Shown: in pieces, positions 20,831-31,739 of the stretch
Layout of the letters: every line of letters starts with the position of its first letter
How positions within the stretch are numbered: the stretch's first letter is position 1
NCBI GenBank assembly: GCA_947462335.1
Contig: OX381714.1
Location: 22,912,618 to 22,976,617, forward strand
Length of the DNA: 64,000 nucleotides
From: Harmothoe impar
Taxonomy: Eukaryota; Annelida; Polychaeta; Phyllodocida; Polynoidae
Direction of reading: 5' to 3'
Program-made: the position numbers and the translations under genes
Notes under the pieces: model-generated
The model's database searches: none
Seen by the model: only the letters and a program-made list of their open reading frames with translations
Told to the model about the DNA's origin: nothing

Positions 20831-21120
20831 TTTTAACTCCCCGGTACTTCTTTAGTGTACCATGCCGACACTATCTAAGTGTCTCAACCCAGTGGGTATG
20901 ATGCATGGATGCAGGACTAGCTACACCCTCAGAAAAGTGAGAGTCATTGTCGCTAAAACTACCCTCACCTGTGAGTCAGGCAGTGCCTGACCCTCAGGTG
21001 AGGGTAGTTTTAGCGACAATGACTCACTATTCTGTGTGTGTAGTTACAGCCAGAGCTGTATTCATGGAACATTATGGACGACAAGACAGCCTAGTACGTT
21101 AAAGCACTATGTTGCACTTG
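20831..21120. mobile_element. TTAA-palindrome MITE, interrupted by a TA-type MITE
   Basis: Left part TTAGTGTACCATGCCGACAC, GGTATGATGCATGGATGCAG; right part ACAGCCAGAGCTGTATTCATGG and TACGTTAAAGCACTATGTTGC. The two halves are separated by the 20924-21040 insertion at a TA near the centre of the host palindrome. Confidence 0.75.
20924..21040. mobile_element. TA-type palindromic MITE, 117 bp, nested
   Basis: It runs from CACCCTCAGAAAAGTGAGAG to TCTGTGTGTG, flanked by TA at 20922-20923 and 21041-21042. The arms share GTCATTGTCGCTAAAACTAC. TA duplication is the signature of Tc1/mariner-group transposition. It sits inside an older TTAA-palindrome MITE. Confidence 0.92.
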
Positions 21121-21639
21121 CAGGCTGATTCCCTCCCACCAGTCAGACAGTCGGTGCCGTAGTGGTTCACCAGCCGTGTGTCTGACTTCCGCTGGTGTCG
21201 TGTAAGGTGTGGGCTGTAGCAGCGCCATCTTGTGGGACTAATGGGCACCAGCTGGTATCATAAGGAGTACATGATAGACCATGAGGGGGCACCCATGTCG
21301 GTATGGCGTCTCCTGCCGTGACGTGACATCACGTTATACATCTGCCCTCCCTGCCCTCCTCTTACAGGACTGCAGTTATCATGTAGATGTGGGGCCATCC
21401 AAACCTGGGTCCTGCATCCTGAAGGACACGGTTTGTTCCCCTAGTGGCTCTAGGCCATAACAAATGCCTTTAATGTCTGAGCATGATTATGATGCATTAC
21501 ACAAAAGTCGCCCACCCTGGTGTTATTTTGTGTGGTGCTGGTTGATGTCGTCATTAGAAAAGGCTAAACTACGGCTAGCCTGTCTTCCACCCTCGTGCTA
21601 AAGTACTTAGATGGCCTATACAATGCGCACACGGCCCTA
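21121..21639. other. No recognisable gene
   Basis: A GCGCCATCTTG YY1-like word is at about 21226-21236. No coding or repeat signal was identified. Confidence 0.35.
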
Positions 21640-21722
21640 ATGACCATATTTAAAGGCGCAGATCTTGCTGCCCCTCCAGTAACAGTCGGAGTGCAGGCAT
21701 GACAGGCACTCAGCTCTTTATA
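21640..21722 (+). repeat. Dispersed repeat shared with 53.15 kb
   Basis: TTAAAGGCGCAGATCTTGCTG, CAGTAACAGTCGGAGTGCAG and GACAGGCACTCAGCTCT match, in order and orientation, TTAAACCCGCAGGTCTTACTG, CAGTAACAGTCCGAGTGCAG and GACAGGTACTCAGCTCT at about 53140-53214. The second copy directly abuts locus B. Confidence 0.75.
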
Positions 21723-22229
21723 TACGGCGGCCCGAGGTTTAAGACAGAGGTTCAGACACTGGTTCTACCCTGTCTAACATTATCACATGAACCAGTGCCA
21801 CTGCTGGTTCCAGTCCGTCCATTACAAGTCGAGGTAACCAGCTCCCTGACCAACCAGACAATGCCTTACAACTTCATGAACACGTTACATGGATCGACAT
21901 GTATATGAAGACTATGGATATGTCATGGCAGCATGCTGGACCTTCTTGGCTACTGGAAGGTACCGGTAACTGGACTAACATGTCGTTTACACATTACCAT
22001 CACTAAACGACGTCAACACGTGACATTAAGTGATGACGTCACAAAACCACAAGCCCGGATGTAACTTAAACATCTCCCCTTCTAACAGTCTCCAACAGAG
22101 GAGACTGATGAACCCACTCTCCAGCCGGATGTTATGATGAAAGGCTTTTTGTCAGGCCAAGAGTCTAGTAGAGCCTCGTTTTGGTTTTTGGCTGAGGATG
22201 CTTGTCTGCGCTGATCAAAGGGGCCTTAA
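21723..22229. other. No recognisable gene
   Basis: Nothing recognised. Confidence 0.4.
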
Positions 22230-22465
22230 TAAGGGTGGGAGGGGAGCAGGGACGGGGAGGAGGAGGGGCAGGAGGGGCGGGGAGGGGGCTGGTAGAGGGG
22301 CCAAGGCAGGGGGCAGAGGGGGTGAGCGGGTAGAGAGGGGATAGGGAGGGGGAGGGCAGAGGGCAACGTGAAGTAGTACAGGAGGCAGAGGAGTAAAGGC
22401 AGGGGGCAAGGGGAGGGTTGGGGCAGACAGACAACCCGGGGCAGGCAGAGGGCAGTCTGGGGGAA
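22230..22465 (+). repeat. G-rich polypurine tract
   Basis: About 235 bp of GGGAGGGG/GGGGCAGG words with many runs of three or more G. It is a strong candidate for G-quadruplex and H-DNA formation. The three overlapping minus-strand Pro/Leu-rich frames are composition artefacts. Confidence 0.85.
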
Positions 22466-22809
22466 GGGACTCCTGTGAACCTCTATGTGTGTGTGCAGAC
22501 ATGACAAGGCCTCTTATCGTACAGGTGGGCTTGGTCTAAACATAATACAGCTACACTGGATAGTATACAGTATATTCTGAGTATCCAGTTTCAGCCAGTC
22601 TAGCTGTGTGTAAGATGGGTTAAACGTGCCAGCAGACAGGGTTAAATGGACTGTGTTTCTACCCTAGTTTATCTCTAGCCACAGGCCTGTGGACAAAATC
22701 AATGTTCCCTCTGAACAAAATAACCACCAGGGGCCGGTGCTTCACCCAGCCTCTACCGCCATAATATACCTTGCTGTACGACAGGGGTACAGTGGGGGCA
22801 GTGCCGTCT
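22466..22809. other. No recognisable gene
   Basis: Nothing recognised. Confidence 0.4.
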
Positions 22810-23045
22810 TACTGAAACCCTCTAAGGGCGGCAGGATGCCTCAAGCTGCACGCCGACTTGTCGTCATGATGCAGCAACTCACCAATGTCCTTTGGTGCAT
22901 CCTGCTAGACGTGTATGTAAGGTCGGCCTGATGACACATCTGGGGACTGACTCACCAGGCCTGACTCCATTCACCATGACGGCTACCATGTATTAAACAT
23001 GTTGCTGTCACTAAATGGCTTACTGGAGCTGCTCCCCTAAATGGT
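22810..23045. mobile_element. TTAA-palindrome MITE, diverged copy
   Basis: AACCCTCTAAGGGCGGCAGGATGC on the left, CGTCATGATGCAGCAACTCACC inside, and GTATTAAACATGTTGCTGTC with CTAAATGGTTAA to the right. Confidence 0.5.
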
Positions 23046-24790
23046 TAAAGGGGTACATAGAGAGTCCCTACAGTGACTCACCAGTCACACATACAGTCAG
23101 GGGGCGGGTCAACATAGACGTCTATAGTACACGACTCGTGACTCAGTGACCTTTACCATGTGAGGGTGGTGCGGTGCTTTACCCTTCAGGAGTGTATCAG
23201 CCCTCCCCTATGGTATACGCATGGTTCTTGAACACAGGACTGCTGAGTCATTGGCGATGAATGGCATGCTGCGTTAACTCATTAGACGGCCCACAAATTG
23301 TTTAACTCAGAACACGTGGGAGCACGTACACCTCTAGCCCTGTAAAAAGTGACCCCTTTACCCTCCGAGGTCAAATGAGCAACTCAGATAAAGAATGTGG
23401 TATAGGTCTGAGATGAGGAGTGGGAGAAGAGACAGACATCATCGTTACACTCATCACCAGCTCAGCCCCTCCGTTGTCATGGTAACATCCCCAGGAGGCG
23501 GTATGCGGCATTCAATGTCGGATTGGATAAGGACTTGCATGGCTATTCCGCAATATCAAATCCTCTCACACCTCACGGTATATCTCTCATTCAATTCTAT
23601 AATGCTCCAATGTCCCTCTGTGGTCATGATGCATGAATTCAGCCCTGGTAAGTCTGTACTCGCCAGGGCTGCCTTCATGTATCCTGCAGAAACTATGTAT
23701 ATAAGTACGCCCACACTCCTGCCGCTGTCTCCTCCTGCCTCCCCTGTAGCCCCCCGTGTAGGACCACGTGGGGTAGGGGCTACATGCCGTACAGCATCCT
23801 GTATACAGGTCCGCCATGTGCCTCCCACCCCACACACACTGATTATGTCACCCTTGTGTTTATAAATCTACTTTACAATCACGCGGGGGTAAAAGACACT
23901 TGCATGGTCGAGAAGGGAAACACATGGACGTTGTCTCTTATAGCATAGAAGGAGTTGTTGTACGGACATGTGGACATGTGCTTGCTGCCTCAGTCTCCAG
24001 AGGCGCTCACGGTGTGATGGAGGCAGGTAGTGTACGTGCGTACTGTAGCTGTAGTTGTCGCTATTACATCCTGTCCGGCCTCCCTCAGCACTCCTCCAGT
24101 GGGTGTGGACACGTGCAGCCCCTCTGAGTCTGGGTGTAGAGCGCCCCTACCCCGGGCATGGGCAGCCCTCAGATGTGGCTCCTCCAGTATGTAGACTGTC
24201 GGCTGTATCCACCCCGTCTACTACAGAGGCACGTGCCGGCTCTAGCTGTGACCCCCGCGGTAACCCGGCCTCACTGAGCTAAGTCAGCGAGGACTGCCCT
24301 CCCGGGCGGGGTATAAGTCCACCTCCAGGGTAGACGTGTCTGCTGTAGTGTACTGAGGGGTGGACCCTGTACAACACGTGTTGTGTACATGTACTCACAC
24401 CGCGTCCACAAGTTGCCTTGTTTTGCCGTTACATAGAGAGGTGTACAACTTCTTACACAGACTAACATGGACGGTCCTCCTGGTGTGTGTATACCTTAGG
24501 TCTCTTGTCGGCTCCAGCAGCATTCTCCTAGCGCACACGGGAGGTTACAGGGGTACATGGTACCTCCCTGACACCCTAGTATAGACTCGGTGTCCTTGTC
24601 TGTGGTATTCCCCAATATAGAGCCACGTCCTCCCCCACGCTCCCCGGTCTACTACAGACACGTGCTCGCCGCCTCCAGGGCCGCCCCTTCCCAGTGGGTG
24701 AGGGCGCTGCATGCCTCACTCACCGCACCACTACAGGCCCTCACACTGCCTCCAGGCCCTCCCCGCCTCCCACCCTCTCCTAGCACTCCT
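23046..24790. other. Unassigned region with MITE remnants and an X-box
   Basis: Family words of the TTAA-palindrome MITE occur at about 23175-23310 (TTTACCCTTCAGGAGTGTATC ... TGGCATGCTGCGTTAA) and 23620-23695 (GTCATGATGCATGAATTCAG ... ACTCGCCAGGGCTGCCTTC). GTTGTCATGGTAAC at 23473-23486 is a good RFX X-box. GGTATAAG near 24310 could be a weak TATA box. The stretch from 24060 is C-rich with several CACGTG words. No exon was recognised. Confidence 0.4.
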
Positions 24791-24795
24791 CCTGT

Positions 24796-26815
24796 AGGCA
24801 TCCACACCCTGACACCCAGGCCACTCCCAGTATACTACTCACTGTCTGCACCCTGACACCCATACCAGGCCACTCCAAGTATACTACTCACTGCCTGCAC
24901 CCTGACACCCATACCAGGCCACTCCCAGTATACCACTCACTGTCTGCACCCTGACACCCAGGCCACTCCCAGTATACTACTCACTGTCTGCACCCTGACA
25001 CCCATACCAGGCCACTCCCAGTATACCACTCACTGTCTGCACCCTGACCCCCATACCAGGCCACTCCCAGTATACTACTCACTGTCTGCACCCTGACACC
25101 CATACCAGGCCACTCCCAGTATACTACTCACTGTCTGCACCCTGACACCCATACCAGGCCACTCCCAGTATACTACTCACTGTCTGCACCCTGACACCCA
25201 GGCCACTCCAAGTATACTACTCACTGTCTGCACCCTGGCACCCAGGCCACTCCCAGTATACTACTCACTGCCTGCCCCTGGCACCCAGGCCACTCCCAGT
25301 ATACTACTCACTGTCTGCACCCTGACACCCGGGCCACTCCCAGTATACTACTCCCTGTCTGCACCCTGACACCCATACCAGGCCACTCCCAGTATACTAC
25401 TCACTGTCTGCCCCTGACACCCATACCAGGCCACTCCCAGTATACTACTCGATGTCTGCACCCTGACACCCAGGCCACTCCCAGTATACTACTCACTGTC
25501 TGCACCCTGACACCCAGGCCACTCCCAGTATACTACTCACTGTCTGCACCCTGACACCCAGGTCACTCCCAGTATACTACTCACTGTCTGCCCCTGACAC
25601 CCAGGCCACTCCCAGTATACTACTCACCGTCTGCATCCTGACACCTGGGCCACTCCCAGTATACTACTCACCGTCTGCACCCTGACACCCAGGTCACCCC
25701 CAGTATACTACTCACTGTCTGCATCCTGACACCCAGGCCACTGCCAGTATACTACTCACTGTCTGCATCCTGACACCCAGGTCACCCCCAGTATACTACT
25801 CACTGTCTGCACCCTGACACCCATACCAGGCCACTCCCAGTATACTACTCACTGTCTGCACCCTGACACCCAGGTCACCCCCAGTATACTACTCACTGTC
25901 TGCCCCTGACACCCAGGCCACTCCCAGTATACTACTCACCGTCTGCATCCTGACACCCAGGTCACCCCCAGTATACTACTCACTGTCTGCCCCTGACACC
26001 CAGGCCACTCCCAGTATACTACTCACTGTCTGCATCCTGACACCTGGGCCACTCCCAGTATACTACTCACTGTCTGCATCCTGACACCTGGGCCACTCCC
26101 AGTATACTACTCACTGTCTGCATCCTGACACCCACTCCCAGTATACTACTCACTGTCTGCCCCTGACACCCATACCAGGCCACTCCCAGTATACTACTCA
26201 CTGTCTGCATCCTGACACCCAGGCCACTCTCAGTATACTACTCACTGTCTGCATCCTGACACCCAGGCCACTCTCAGTATACTACTCACTGTCTGCATCC
26301 TGACACCCAGGCCACTCCCAGTATACTACTCACTGTCTGCATCCTGACACCTGGGCCACTCCCAGTATACTACTCACTGTCTGCATCCTGACACCCACTC
26401 CCAGTATACTACTCACTGTCTGCCCCTGACACCCATACCAGGCCACTCCCAGTATACTACTCACTGTCTGCATCCTGACACCCAGGCCACTCTCAGTATA
26501 CTACTCACTGTCTGCATCCTGACACCCAGGCCACTCCCAGTATACTACTCACTGTCTGCATCCTGACACCCAGGCCACTGCCAGTATACTACTCACTGTC
26601 TGCACCCTGACACCCGGGCCACTCCCAGTATACTACTCACTGTCTGCATCCACACTCTGACATCCATACCAGGCCACTCCCAGTACACACTCAGAAACTG
26701 CCTGACTTTCACATGAGGGTGGTTTCAGCGAAAATGACGCTGACTTTTCTGAGTGTGTATACTACTCACTGTCTGCACCCTGACACCCTGGCCACTCCCA
26801 GTATACTACTTATTC
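24796..26815 (+). repeat. 2-kb minisatellite of 44- and 49-bp units
   Basis: The unit is CCACTCCCAGTATACTACTC plus ACTGTCTGCACCCTGACACC plus CAGG (44 bp) or CATACCAGG (49 bp). I estimate about 40-45 copies. Variants (CACCCTG/CATCCTG, GTCACCCCC, a 4-unit block repeated at about 26100-26560) show higher-order duplication. The array is interrupted once by a 72-bp MITE at 26686. No open frame survives across it. Confidence 0.97.
26686..26757. mobile_element. 72-bp TA-type MITE inside the minisatellite
   Basis: It begins CACACTCAG and ends CTGAGTGTG, and keeps the GAGGGTGGTTTCAGCGAAAATGAC part of the family's right arm, so it is an internally deleted copy. The flanks are TA (26684-26685) and TA (26758-26759). 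Removing the element and one TA restores the normal minisatellite word CCCAGTATACTACTC, which proves the insertion and its 2-bp duplication. Confidence 0.93.
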
Positions 26816-27193
26816 CCCCTGAAGGGCTTGAGCGACAGGGAGGATATATACCTACATCATAAGCTACCCATATGACATTGATACATGAGTGGAGTCAGGC
26901 TACTACAGATGGGGTGCGGACATATAGGATTGTTCGATGAGACTGTTGCTGCTACTGAACCTAACGGGGGTACTGGGTTTATGTGCAATATATCATGAGC
27001 ATCTTCTATATAGATAAAGCTACTTTGAACGATTTCGTCAACAATCAGATGAGTGGACATGGTCTTCTGTATAAAACATCCATTGTAAGTGGTTGTGTAG
27101 CAGGCTTTACATGGGAGTGACCTTGTGGCATTGTCCATGCTGCGTCATAATGCCTTAGTACGATGACTGCTACCCAGTAGTACTGCTCCTTAC
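26816..27193. other. No recognisable gene
   Basis: Nothing recognised; a short minus frame of 93 residues has no known motif. Confidence 0.4.
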
Positions 27194-27531
27194 CTAACTC
27201 TTTAGTGCTTTAATACAGTCTGCACTTAGTCGTCATGATGCATGGATGCAGCACTGGCGAGTAACTCATCATTGCTGAATCCAAGTATCATGAGGACCCT
27301 ATCGCATCATAACAACCCTACAGTTCTGCATGCACACATCATGATGACAAAAACACATATCATATGCGTTAAAGTTGCACTAATATACACCCTCAGAAAA
27401 GTGAGAGTCATTGTCGCTAAAACTACCCTCACCTGAAAGTCAGCCTGACCCTCAGGTGAGGGTAGTTTTAGCGACAATGACTCTCACTTTTCTGTGTGTG
27501 TAGTACTGTATTATGCTGCATTTAATGGGTT
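27194..27531. mobile_element. TTAA-palindrome MITE, interrupted copy
   Basis: It contains TTTAGTGCTTTAATACAG, GTCGTCATGATGCATGGATG, CAGCACTGGCGAGTAACTC, TGCACACATCATGATGAC and TTATGCTGCATTTAATGGG. A TA-type MITE at 27388-27500 splits the right end. Confidence 0.72.
27388..27500. mobile_element. TA-type palindromic MITE, 113 bp, nested
   Basis: CACCCTCAGAAAAGTGAGAG ... CTCTCACTTTTCTGTGTGTG with TA at 27386-27387 and 27501-27502. The arms are nearly perfect complements over about 50 bp. Confidence 0.93.
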
Positions 27532-28209
27532 GAAGGAGCACTGTCATAGTCCTGCTTTATCTGTTGTATTTTAATGCTTATTGTTGTAGTACTGCTTTCA
27601 GCATCTAAGGAGGACCTTGGTATCGACGAGAGGACGGCTGACGTGAACAGACCTCAGACTTGGACGAGGAAAGGTTTTGTCCGACTTGATACTTTCCTGA
27701 AGCCATCAGGAGTATCATCTAAATCGGAGTTCTAGTCTGTGTTCTGTTTCTTTGCCTAATGTCAACTCGCTAATTAAGATAAAAGACTCAAGGAACTAAT
27801 TGATCTAGTGTCAAATCAGCAATCTGGTATTTTCTATGGGTGGCTTCAAGGCAAGATGGAGAAGAAGCATCCCGAAGATAATGCTTAGAATACAGATAGT
27901 GAGAATATAGTCAGGTCCATGAAGACAAGAAAACAAACATGGAGATAGGAGATGTGGGGGATGTCGTAACTAAGGGATGTGGTAGATACAATGTTAGCTT
28001 GGAGTGGCTCCTCGTATTCAGCCTGTATAAGGGTATAACAGGAGGAGAAGGGATATAGACAATACGAAAACAAAGACAAACCCCTTCATAGAATCTGACC
28101 AAATGTGTACATCATCAAAGATTAGTGGTTATGTCGGCCGAACCTAAGACTTAAAACATAAGCATTAGTGATTAGATGTTTCTCAGTTGCCCACTGACCC
28201 TCTCTCTGC
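27532..28209. other. No recognisable gene
   Basis: Nothing recognised. Confidence 0.4.
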
Positions 28210-28500
28210 CCTAACTATATGCCCTGTCTGCAGTCCTCGCGTCCCCCCCCCCCTCCCACCACTTCACGTATGCAGTCTCTGAGTCCACTGGCCCTCTCTC
28301 TGCCCTTACCATCCTGCTCCCTGAGTCCACCCCCTCCCTCTCTGTACTTATACATAGCCCATGAGTCCACCACCCCAACCCCCTTGTTTCCCTGTCTGGA
28401 GTTGCTCAGTTCAACCCCCCCCCCCCCCACTCTCCCTCTCCTTACTTCCCTGTCCACTGTCCCTATCCCCTCCCTCACCCCCTGTCTACCTCCGTCATTG
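28210..28500 (+). repeat. C-rich pyrimidine tract
   Basis: CCCTCTCTCTGCCC, CCCCTCCC and long C runs dominate the plus strand; the phrase CTGAGTCCACnnnCCCTCTCTC repeats loosely. The 120-residue Pro/Ser/Leu frame is a composition artefact. Confidence 0.7.
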
Positions 28501-28679
28501 GGTTACCGGCCGGCTGCCGTCACAGACTCTACTGCTGCTTCCTCTCAATCCATTTTATTTCTGACCAGCCTGCCACCCTAAATCCATTTTGATCTTTTTC
28601 TGCCGACCCCCTGTGCCTTGTACCCTGCCCTGTGGCAAGCGTTGACATAGGTCTATACTAAAGACATTATATGACCACA

Positions 28680-28903
28680 TTAACACTTGAAGGGAAGCAT
28701 AGTGTGTTAATGTGCTATGTCCTCTGTCATTGTGATGCGAGAATGGAGCAATGGCATCGTTTTGACCCCATGGAGTTGACATAATCTTGAAAGTGGCCTG
28801 GTCGTTCGCACGGTGCTGACAAGTTATTCACATGGGCTGTTTTCATGCATGTATCCTCACGACATCAACACTTAATGACACGTTGTGACCCTTCAAGTGT
28901 TAA
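28680..28903. mobile_element. TTAA-palindrome MITE, variant termini
   Basis: It is flanked by TTAA at 28680-28683 and 28900-28903, with inverted termini CACTTGAAGGG and CCCTTCAAGTG. The interior has GTCATTGTGATGCGAGAATG and CATGCATGTATCCTCACGAC. The termini carry CACTTGAAGGG in place of CCCTTTAAGGAC, so this is a subfamily. Confidence 0.78.
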
Positions 28904-29140
28904 AGCTGGGCACAGCAGGTCGGGCTTTACCACGTGTTTAGGACACCTTAGCACTCGTGTAGTGGTTCACTATGCCTCCTCTAGGTGCCACCAGCATGTA
29001 GGGTGAAGACCATCTCAGGGGCATTTTGTTTGGTGTCACCACAGGCTATAACTGAGTACCATATTTGACTGCTAAGCCGACCATCATCCTTTAAAATCAG
29101 AAAGTGACATCTGTCCAAATAGTGCATTGTGTCACTGCCC
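28904..29140. other. No recognisable gene
   Basis: Sequence left of the first 28-bp array. Its GTGTCACTGCCCTGTA words (29129-29144) reappear at the right end of the second array (about 30516-30531). Confidence 0.4.
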
Positions 29141-29608
29141 TGTACAGGACCCCACCATGGTGTAGCCTGTACAGGACCCCCACCATGGTGTAGCCTGTAC
29201 AGGACCCCCACCATGGTGTAGCCTGTACAGGACCCCACCATGGTGTAGCCTGTACAGGACCCCCACCATGGTGTAGCCTGTACAGGACCCCCACCATGGT
29301 GTAGTCTGTACAGGACCCCCACCGTGGTGTAGCCTGTACAGGACCCCACCATGGTGTAGTCTGTACAGGACCCCCACCATGGTGTAGCCTGTACAGGACC
29401 CCCACCATGGTGTAGCCTGTACAGGACCTCCACCATGGTGTAGCCTGTACAGGACCTCCACCATGGTGTAGCCTGTACAGGACCCCCACCATGGTGTAGT
29501 CTGTACAGGACCCCCACCATGGTGTAGCCTGTACAGGACCCCACCATGGTGTAGCCTGTACAGGACCCCACCATGGTGTAGTCTGTACAGGACCCCCACC
29601 GTGGTGTA
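29141..29608 (+). repeat. 28-bp minisatellite, array 1
   Basis: The unit is GTAGCCTGTACAGGACCCCC plus ACCATGGT, with 27-bp (CCCC) and GTAGTCTG variants, in about 17 copies. Each unit holds two self-complementary words, CCTGTACAGG and ACCATGGT. The minus strand lacks stops in all three frames of the array, which explains the long Gly/Tyr/Cys-rich frames; I do not consider them genes. Confidence 0.96.
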
Positions 29609-29699
29609 GCCTTTATTATACCTAGGACAACAAAGCATACAGGATCCCTATCTCTTAACTATAGAAGCTGCCGACAGTCTTTTTAAGGCATAAAAACGC
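29609..29699. other. Spacer between repeats
   Basis: Short unique sequence between the 28-bp array and the hairpin-capped 20-bp array. Confidence 0.5.
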
Positions 29700-29818
29700 T
29701 GGTACGCCACGCTCAGGATGTGAGCGTGGCGTACAAAGTGTGAGCGTGGCGTACACGTCGTGAGCATGGCGTACACGTCGTGAGCGTGGCGTACATGTCG
29801 TGAGCGTGGCGTACAATC
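29700..29818 (+). repeat. 20-bp GAGCGTGGCGTAC array with inverted cap
   Basis: Five copies of GTGAGCGTGGCGTACACGTC follow an inverted half-unit. GTACGCCACGCTCA (29702-29715) and TGAGCGTGGCGTAC (29720-29733) are perfect complements with a 4-base loop, giving a 14-bp hairpin at the left edge. Confidence 0.9.
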
Positions 29819-30084
29819 CCTGAGTCTGAGAGGCCTCCAGACAGCTCTGGGACAAGTAAAGGGATTCCGGTAGCTCTTAGAGACACATTTGTAGGGGCTA
29901 TTTTGAAATAGTAATCCTGCGAATTTTAGAAAAATTTAAACACTAATGGATAGTTATACACACGTAGTTTGTCAAACAATAGACCATTAGGCAATTATGT
30001 GATTCGTTACCCTGAGAATGATCACTGACCCACCGTTGAATAAAATTACTTGTATGCAACTGCCGTGTCGTTTTGGGTTAGTAC
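29819..30084. other. No recognisable gene
   Basis: AT-richer spacer between the two 28-bp arrays; nothing recognised. Confidence 0.5.
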
Positions 30085-30510
30085 AGGACCCCCACCGTGG
30101 TGTAGTCTGTACAGGACCCCCACCATGGTGTAGCCTGTACAGGACCCTACCATGGTGTAGCCTGTACAGGACCCCCACCATGGTGTAGTCTGTACAGGAC
30201 CCCCACCATGGTGTAGTCTGTACAGGACCCCCACCATGGTGTAGTCTGTACAGGACCCCCACCATGGTGTAGCCTGTACAGGACCCCACCATGGTGTAGT
30301 CTGTACAGGACCCCCACCATGGTGTAGCCTGTACAGGACCCCCACCATGGTGTAGTCTGTACAGGACCTCCACCATGGTGTAGCCTGTACAGGACCCCAC
30401 CATGGTGTAGTCTGTACAGGACCCCCACCATGGTGTAGCCTGTACAGGACCCCCACCATGGTGTCTGTACAGGACCCCCACCATGGGGTAGCCTGTACAG
30501 GACTGACGTG
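30085..30510 (+). repeat. 28-bp minisatellite, array 2
   Basis: Same unit and orientation as array 1, in about 15 copies, including a shortened copy (GGTGTCTGTACAGG). The outer flanks of the pair share GTGTCACTGCCCTGTA, so a single array was probably split, or an array and flank were duplicated. Confidence 0.95.
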
Positions 30511-31099
30511 TAGTGGTGTCACTGCCCTGTAGGACGACAACACTAAAACCGCCTATAGCCATCCAACGCACACTCTCTCACCACATACTGGGTCCCAGGT
30601 CACAAGGTCACCCAATGTGGACATGTCATGAGGAATCTGTGTGGAGAGTGTAACGGTCTGTGCAATGCCCCGGATGACCTCGGCCGATAGCCGGTCGATG
30701 GCTCAATAGTTCCCCTGGGTCCTCAGAGGGGGCGTCCTGTGTTCCCTCACTCCACTCTCCCAGCAGAGTAGATGTGGATATGCAGTAGTCTGTATGTAAG
30801 CCATGGTGGGGATCTACAGGAGTTAAGCAACCAAATATCTTAAAAGACATTACTCCTAAATTGTGGAAACAAATCAGAAGTTGTTTCTTCCAATAACAGA
30901 TTCAGCCATAACCTGTGGAAATATATCTGGTTGGAGATAGTCACCAAAAGATGATCAATGTAACGTTACATTGATCTAATGTCGTCGACTGGTAGGCCCA
31001 TACCCTACACTACCCCTGGCCCAGCAAATATGAGCCACTGTGGGTGATAGGTTGTCAGCCCCTCACCCATGCGTTGTTTGAATCAAAAATGAGTCACAT
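30511..31099. other. No recognisable gene
   Basis: A short palindrome, TCAATGTAACGTTACATTGA, lies at about 30955-30974. Nothing else seen. Confidence 0.5.
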
Positions 31100-31295
31100 A
31101 GTGTGAGTGATAACCCAGGTTCACTCACACTCAATCATGTGTCATCACCTGGCCTCACTCACACTCACTCATGTGTCATCACCTGGTCTCACTCATGTTC
31201 ACACATGTGTCATCACCCAGCCTCACCCACACTCACACATGTGTCATCACCCAGCCTCACCCACACTCACACATGTGTCATGATGCAGCCTCACC
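31100..31295 (+). repeat. 34-bp minisatellite rich in CTCACTCACAC
   Basis: CATGTGTCATCACCTGGCCT plus CACTCACACTCACT repeats at 34-bp steps from about 31136, in about five copies that diverge rightward. Confidence 0.85.
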
Positions 31296-31739
31296 AGCAC
31301 TCATTGTTTATTAAATTTTTACTTTATTGATAACATCAATTAAGTTGTTTGGTCCTGTTTCCATGTCCATGCAGTTTCTTGTGTGGTTATATCTCCATTG
31401 CTGGCTCCATTTTCATCTTCTATTCTTGTGTCTGTTGTAAATATATATATATGGTTCCTTGAAATCCTCTCATTCTGAAATGAATTAATATAAATATATT
31501 AGAGATGAATAAAGACATAGTAGACAATAGTAATTCATGCTACTGCAGAATTCACAATCATATGTAAGTAGAATTCACACTAGGAGTACTGTAGGACAAC
31601 CCACCTTATACATCTGTTCTCCTTGCCTGCCTCTGTCTGTCTGTTGTGAATGCTAGATGCTATGCACTGAGAACAAAGGAAATGGCGGGAAATTTGAAAT
31701 GGACCAATCAGAATGCAGGAACTTACATAGTGTGTCATG
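31296..31739. other. AT-rich sequence, no gene recognised
   Basis: It contains ATATATATAT at about 31441-31450 and a CTGTCTGTCTGTTG stretch near 31630-31645. It separates two sets of TGAGTGA-type repeats and may be the interior of a single element (inference). Confidence 0.35.

Noticed and set aside
22215..22507. Three overlapping Pro/Leu/Ser-rich minus frames
   Set aside because: Composition effect of a polypurine tract.
28981..29638. Long overlapping minus-strand frames (up to 197 residues, repeats of MVGSCTGYT/GGPVQATPWW)
   Set aside because: They are translations of the 28-bp minisatellite, open in all three frames because the unit has no minus-strand stop and its length is not a multiple of three. 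No domain or start context.
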